From Flavobacteriaceae bacterium MAR_2010_188 (GTDB taxonomy: Bacteria; Bacteroidota; Bacteroidia; Flavobacteriales; Flavobacteriaceae), in the NCBI GenBank assembly GCA_900104375.1, contig LT629302.1, forward strand, positions 3,516,480 through 3,580,479: a stretch of 64,000 nt of DNA, read 5' to 3'. Under the pieces are notes generated by a model. It made no database searches, was not told the DNA's origin, and worked only from the letters and a program-made list of their open reading frames with translations. Below are positions 62,631 through 64,000 of the stretch, in pieces; position 1 is the first letter of the stretch, and each line of letters begins with the position of its first letter. The translations under genes were made by a program, and so were the position numbers.

Positions 62631-64000
62631 TTAATTACCATCTGCAGGATTATCATTATTCTCGGCTTTTTGCGCTTGGTCTTTTTCATTGAGCTTTTGT
62701 TCTGCCTCTTTTACTTCTTCCGCAATTTTCTTTTCTTCTTCGGTCTTCGATTTTACCAAGGCGTCCCAAAGCTCATTAAATTGATTGAATTCTTGGGTGA
62801 ATATTAAAGCAATTCCGCTTACAATGGTCTGCCCATCGATAACGTTTTCAAATTCATTTCTTCTAAAACCTTTAACTCTATATCGGCCATCGTTAGTTAA
62901 GATATATTCCACACTTACATTTCCTATTAACGGCGTAGATTCGCCAGTAGGGCTGGTGCCTTGAACATCGACTTCACTACCAACCCGCACAATGACTTTA
63001 TCATCGAAAAGTTTTTTCTGGGCTGCAATATCTAATTGGGTTCTTTCCTGTGGCGATTCTCCTTGGTAGTCGGTGAAGGTATCTAAGTTGAAATCTAATT
63101 CTATTCCGCTTTCACCTAGTAATTTATCTGAAAATACATTTAATTGATCAGAGAGGGCATCATTTAAGTTGTCTCTGGCAATAGAAGCAAAACCGCCTCG
63201 GCTACCGTCACTTCCAGATTCTGGATAGAATTTATTTAACACTAATAAAGAAAATACTTGACGGTTTAATTCACCCTCTTGTGAATTAATCTCTTGTACT
63301 CGCCCAAATACCTGTCCGCCTATTGCACCTTGCTCATCTTCTGGCATATCTAAAGCAAAGGAAATTTTTGGTGCAGTTAATTCTCCATCAACGTTAAGAT
63401 AAACATAGAATGGAAGAACTTGCTTAAATCTATTTCTGTTTTCTGGTGCAAGAGATGAGGTTCCTGCAGCCATTAGACCGGAAGCAGAGGTTTCAATTTT
63501 GTATATGGCAGTAATATCCAAATCAGCATCAAAAGGATCTCCAGACCAACGGATTTTGCTACCATCTGCTAATTCAAATGTTCTGTTTACCAGATTGTAC
63601 AAATGCATTTCATAATGTCCACCGGTAATATTATAGGTTCCGGCCAAGGTCATGGTACCATTTGGAAACATGTTAAAATTGAATTCGCCTTCGCCTTCAA
63701 CTTTAAAATTATCTCCAGTTTCTTTATCCAATACAATCGTTATCGCCGCGCCTTGCTCAACCGTAAAATAAGTTGAAAGGTCAAAACCTTTTATAGTGCC
63801 AACTTGTTCTTCTGAGCGAGTAAGAATTGCATCAGGATTTTCTTTATTTACAAAAATCACGATACCATCGCGTTGCTCTAAATTTACGGTGGCAGCGGGC
63901 ATCACATAAGTTACGTCAGTATCTTTTAAGACTTTTGCGCTACCTTGGATAATCGGAATCTGTAAATCGCCGGTAATCTTAAAGTCAGCATCGAAAGTGG
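62631..64000 (-). CDS. tamB: TamB, translocation/assembly module inner-membrane component, C-terminal part
   Basis: The frame is open to the window edge (about 456 codons seen; whole proteins are usually 1200-1700), so the N-terminal anchor and most of the beta-helix lie outside. Visible are the TamB C-terminal domain signature (LDITAIYKIE, FALDMPEDEQG, VLNKFYPES) and the repeated beta segments such as DLQIPIIQGSA. A charged tail rich in Glu, Lys and Gln ends the protein. TamB spans the periplasm as a lipid-conducting groove and partners TamL, encoded directly downstream. The start seen internally at 63905 is not the real one. Confidence 0.92.
   Translation of the reverse strand, partial: TFDADFKITGDLQIPIIQGSAKVLKDTDVTYVMPAATVNLEQRDGIVIFVNKENPDAILTRSEEQVGTIKGFDLSTYFTVEQGAAITIVLDKETGDNFKVEGEGEFNFNMFPNGTMTLAGTYNITGGHYEMHLYNLVNRTFELADGSKIRWSGDPFDADLDITAIYKIETSASGLMAAGTSSLAPENRNRFKQVLPFYVYLNVDGELTAPKISFALDMPEDEQGAIGGQVFGRVQEINSQEGELNRQVFSLLVLNKFYPESGSDGSRGGFASIARDNLNDALSDQLNVFSDKLLGESGIELDFNLDTFTDYQGESPQERTQLDIAAQKKLFDDKVIVRVGSEVDVQGTSPTGESTPLIGNVSVEYILTNDGRYRVKGFRRNEFENVIDGQTIVSGIALIFTQEFNQFNELWDALVKSKTEEEKKIAEEVKEAEQKLNEKDQAQKAENNDNPADGN

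Overview
The window is AT-rich chromosomal DNA from a marine-type member of the Bacteroidota, most likely family Flavobacteriaceae. The reasons are a type IX secretion C-terminal sorting domain on a large secreted protease, many lipoproteins with a late Cys after a short hydrophobic stretch, Bacteroidota-style -7 promoter boxes (TAnnTTTG) upstream of several genes, a mevalonate-route decarboxylase and kinase, a lipoprotein form of TamA next to TamB, and SusA-like starch enzymes. No rRNA, tRNA, CRISPR array, transposase, integrase or phage gene was recognised. Genes are dense and sit in co-directional blocks.

Layout. 1-6127 (+): the end of an alpha-glucan utilisation locus, with a GH65 phosphorylase (cut by the left edge) and three GH13 enzymes, one with a cleavable signal peptide and two lipoproteins. 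6254-10399: a small membrane protein, a GAF-domain protein and an HD-domain/Pycsar-effector-like membrane protein. 10534-17209 (+): a compact redox-repair block made of MsrB, MsrA, SelO, a small unknown, an aberrant MsrA paralogue, an alpha/beta-hydrolase-OsmC fusion, EgtB and EgtD. 17285-22335 (+): a giant lipoprotein joining a metallophosphatase, a possible kinase-like middle and a beta-barrel, then a DUF2254 membrane protein. 23234-30406 (+): thioesterase, flavoprotein, diphosphomevalonate decarboxylase, mevalonate-kinase-like GHMP kinase, UbiA prenyltransferase, nitrilase, and a pseudouridine synthase whose catalytic Asp is Gly. 30702-34425 (+): arginine decarboxylase, agmatinase, deoxyhypusine/homospermidine synthase family protein and an extremely acidic small protein, read here as an arginine to putrescine to homospermidine route.

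34511-42866: accessory genes, including a GMC oxidoreductase, an outer-membrane protein gene broken by one in-frame TAG, an Fpg-type DNA glycosylase that has lost its zinc cysteines, and a secreted reprolysin-like metalloprotease with PKD domain, thrombospondin type 3 repeats and a sorting domain. 43242-49905 (-): three glycosyltransferases downstream of a NapH-like ferredoxin membrane protein and a flavin oxidoreductase. 50000-51735 (+): a GH113-like lipoprotein and a small phosphatase. 51741-57936 (-): an arsenosugar biosynthesis cluster (ArsS, ArsM, purine nucleoside phosphorylase, two specialised glycosyltransferases, rhodanese, peroxidase-like protein, DUF547 lipoprotein). 58105-64000: a DUF255 thioredoxin-domain lipoprotein, TamL and the C-terminal part of TamB, which runs off the right edge.

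The most coherent systems are the arsenosugar cluster, the methionine-sulfoxide/ergothioneine/AMPylation block and the polyamine operon. The most unusual single proteins are the phosphatase-kinase-like-barrel fusion, the HD-PycTM protein and the several enzymes with altered key residues.
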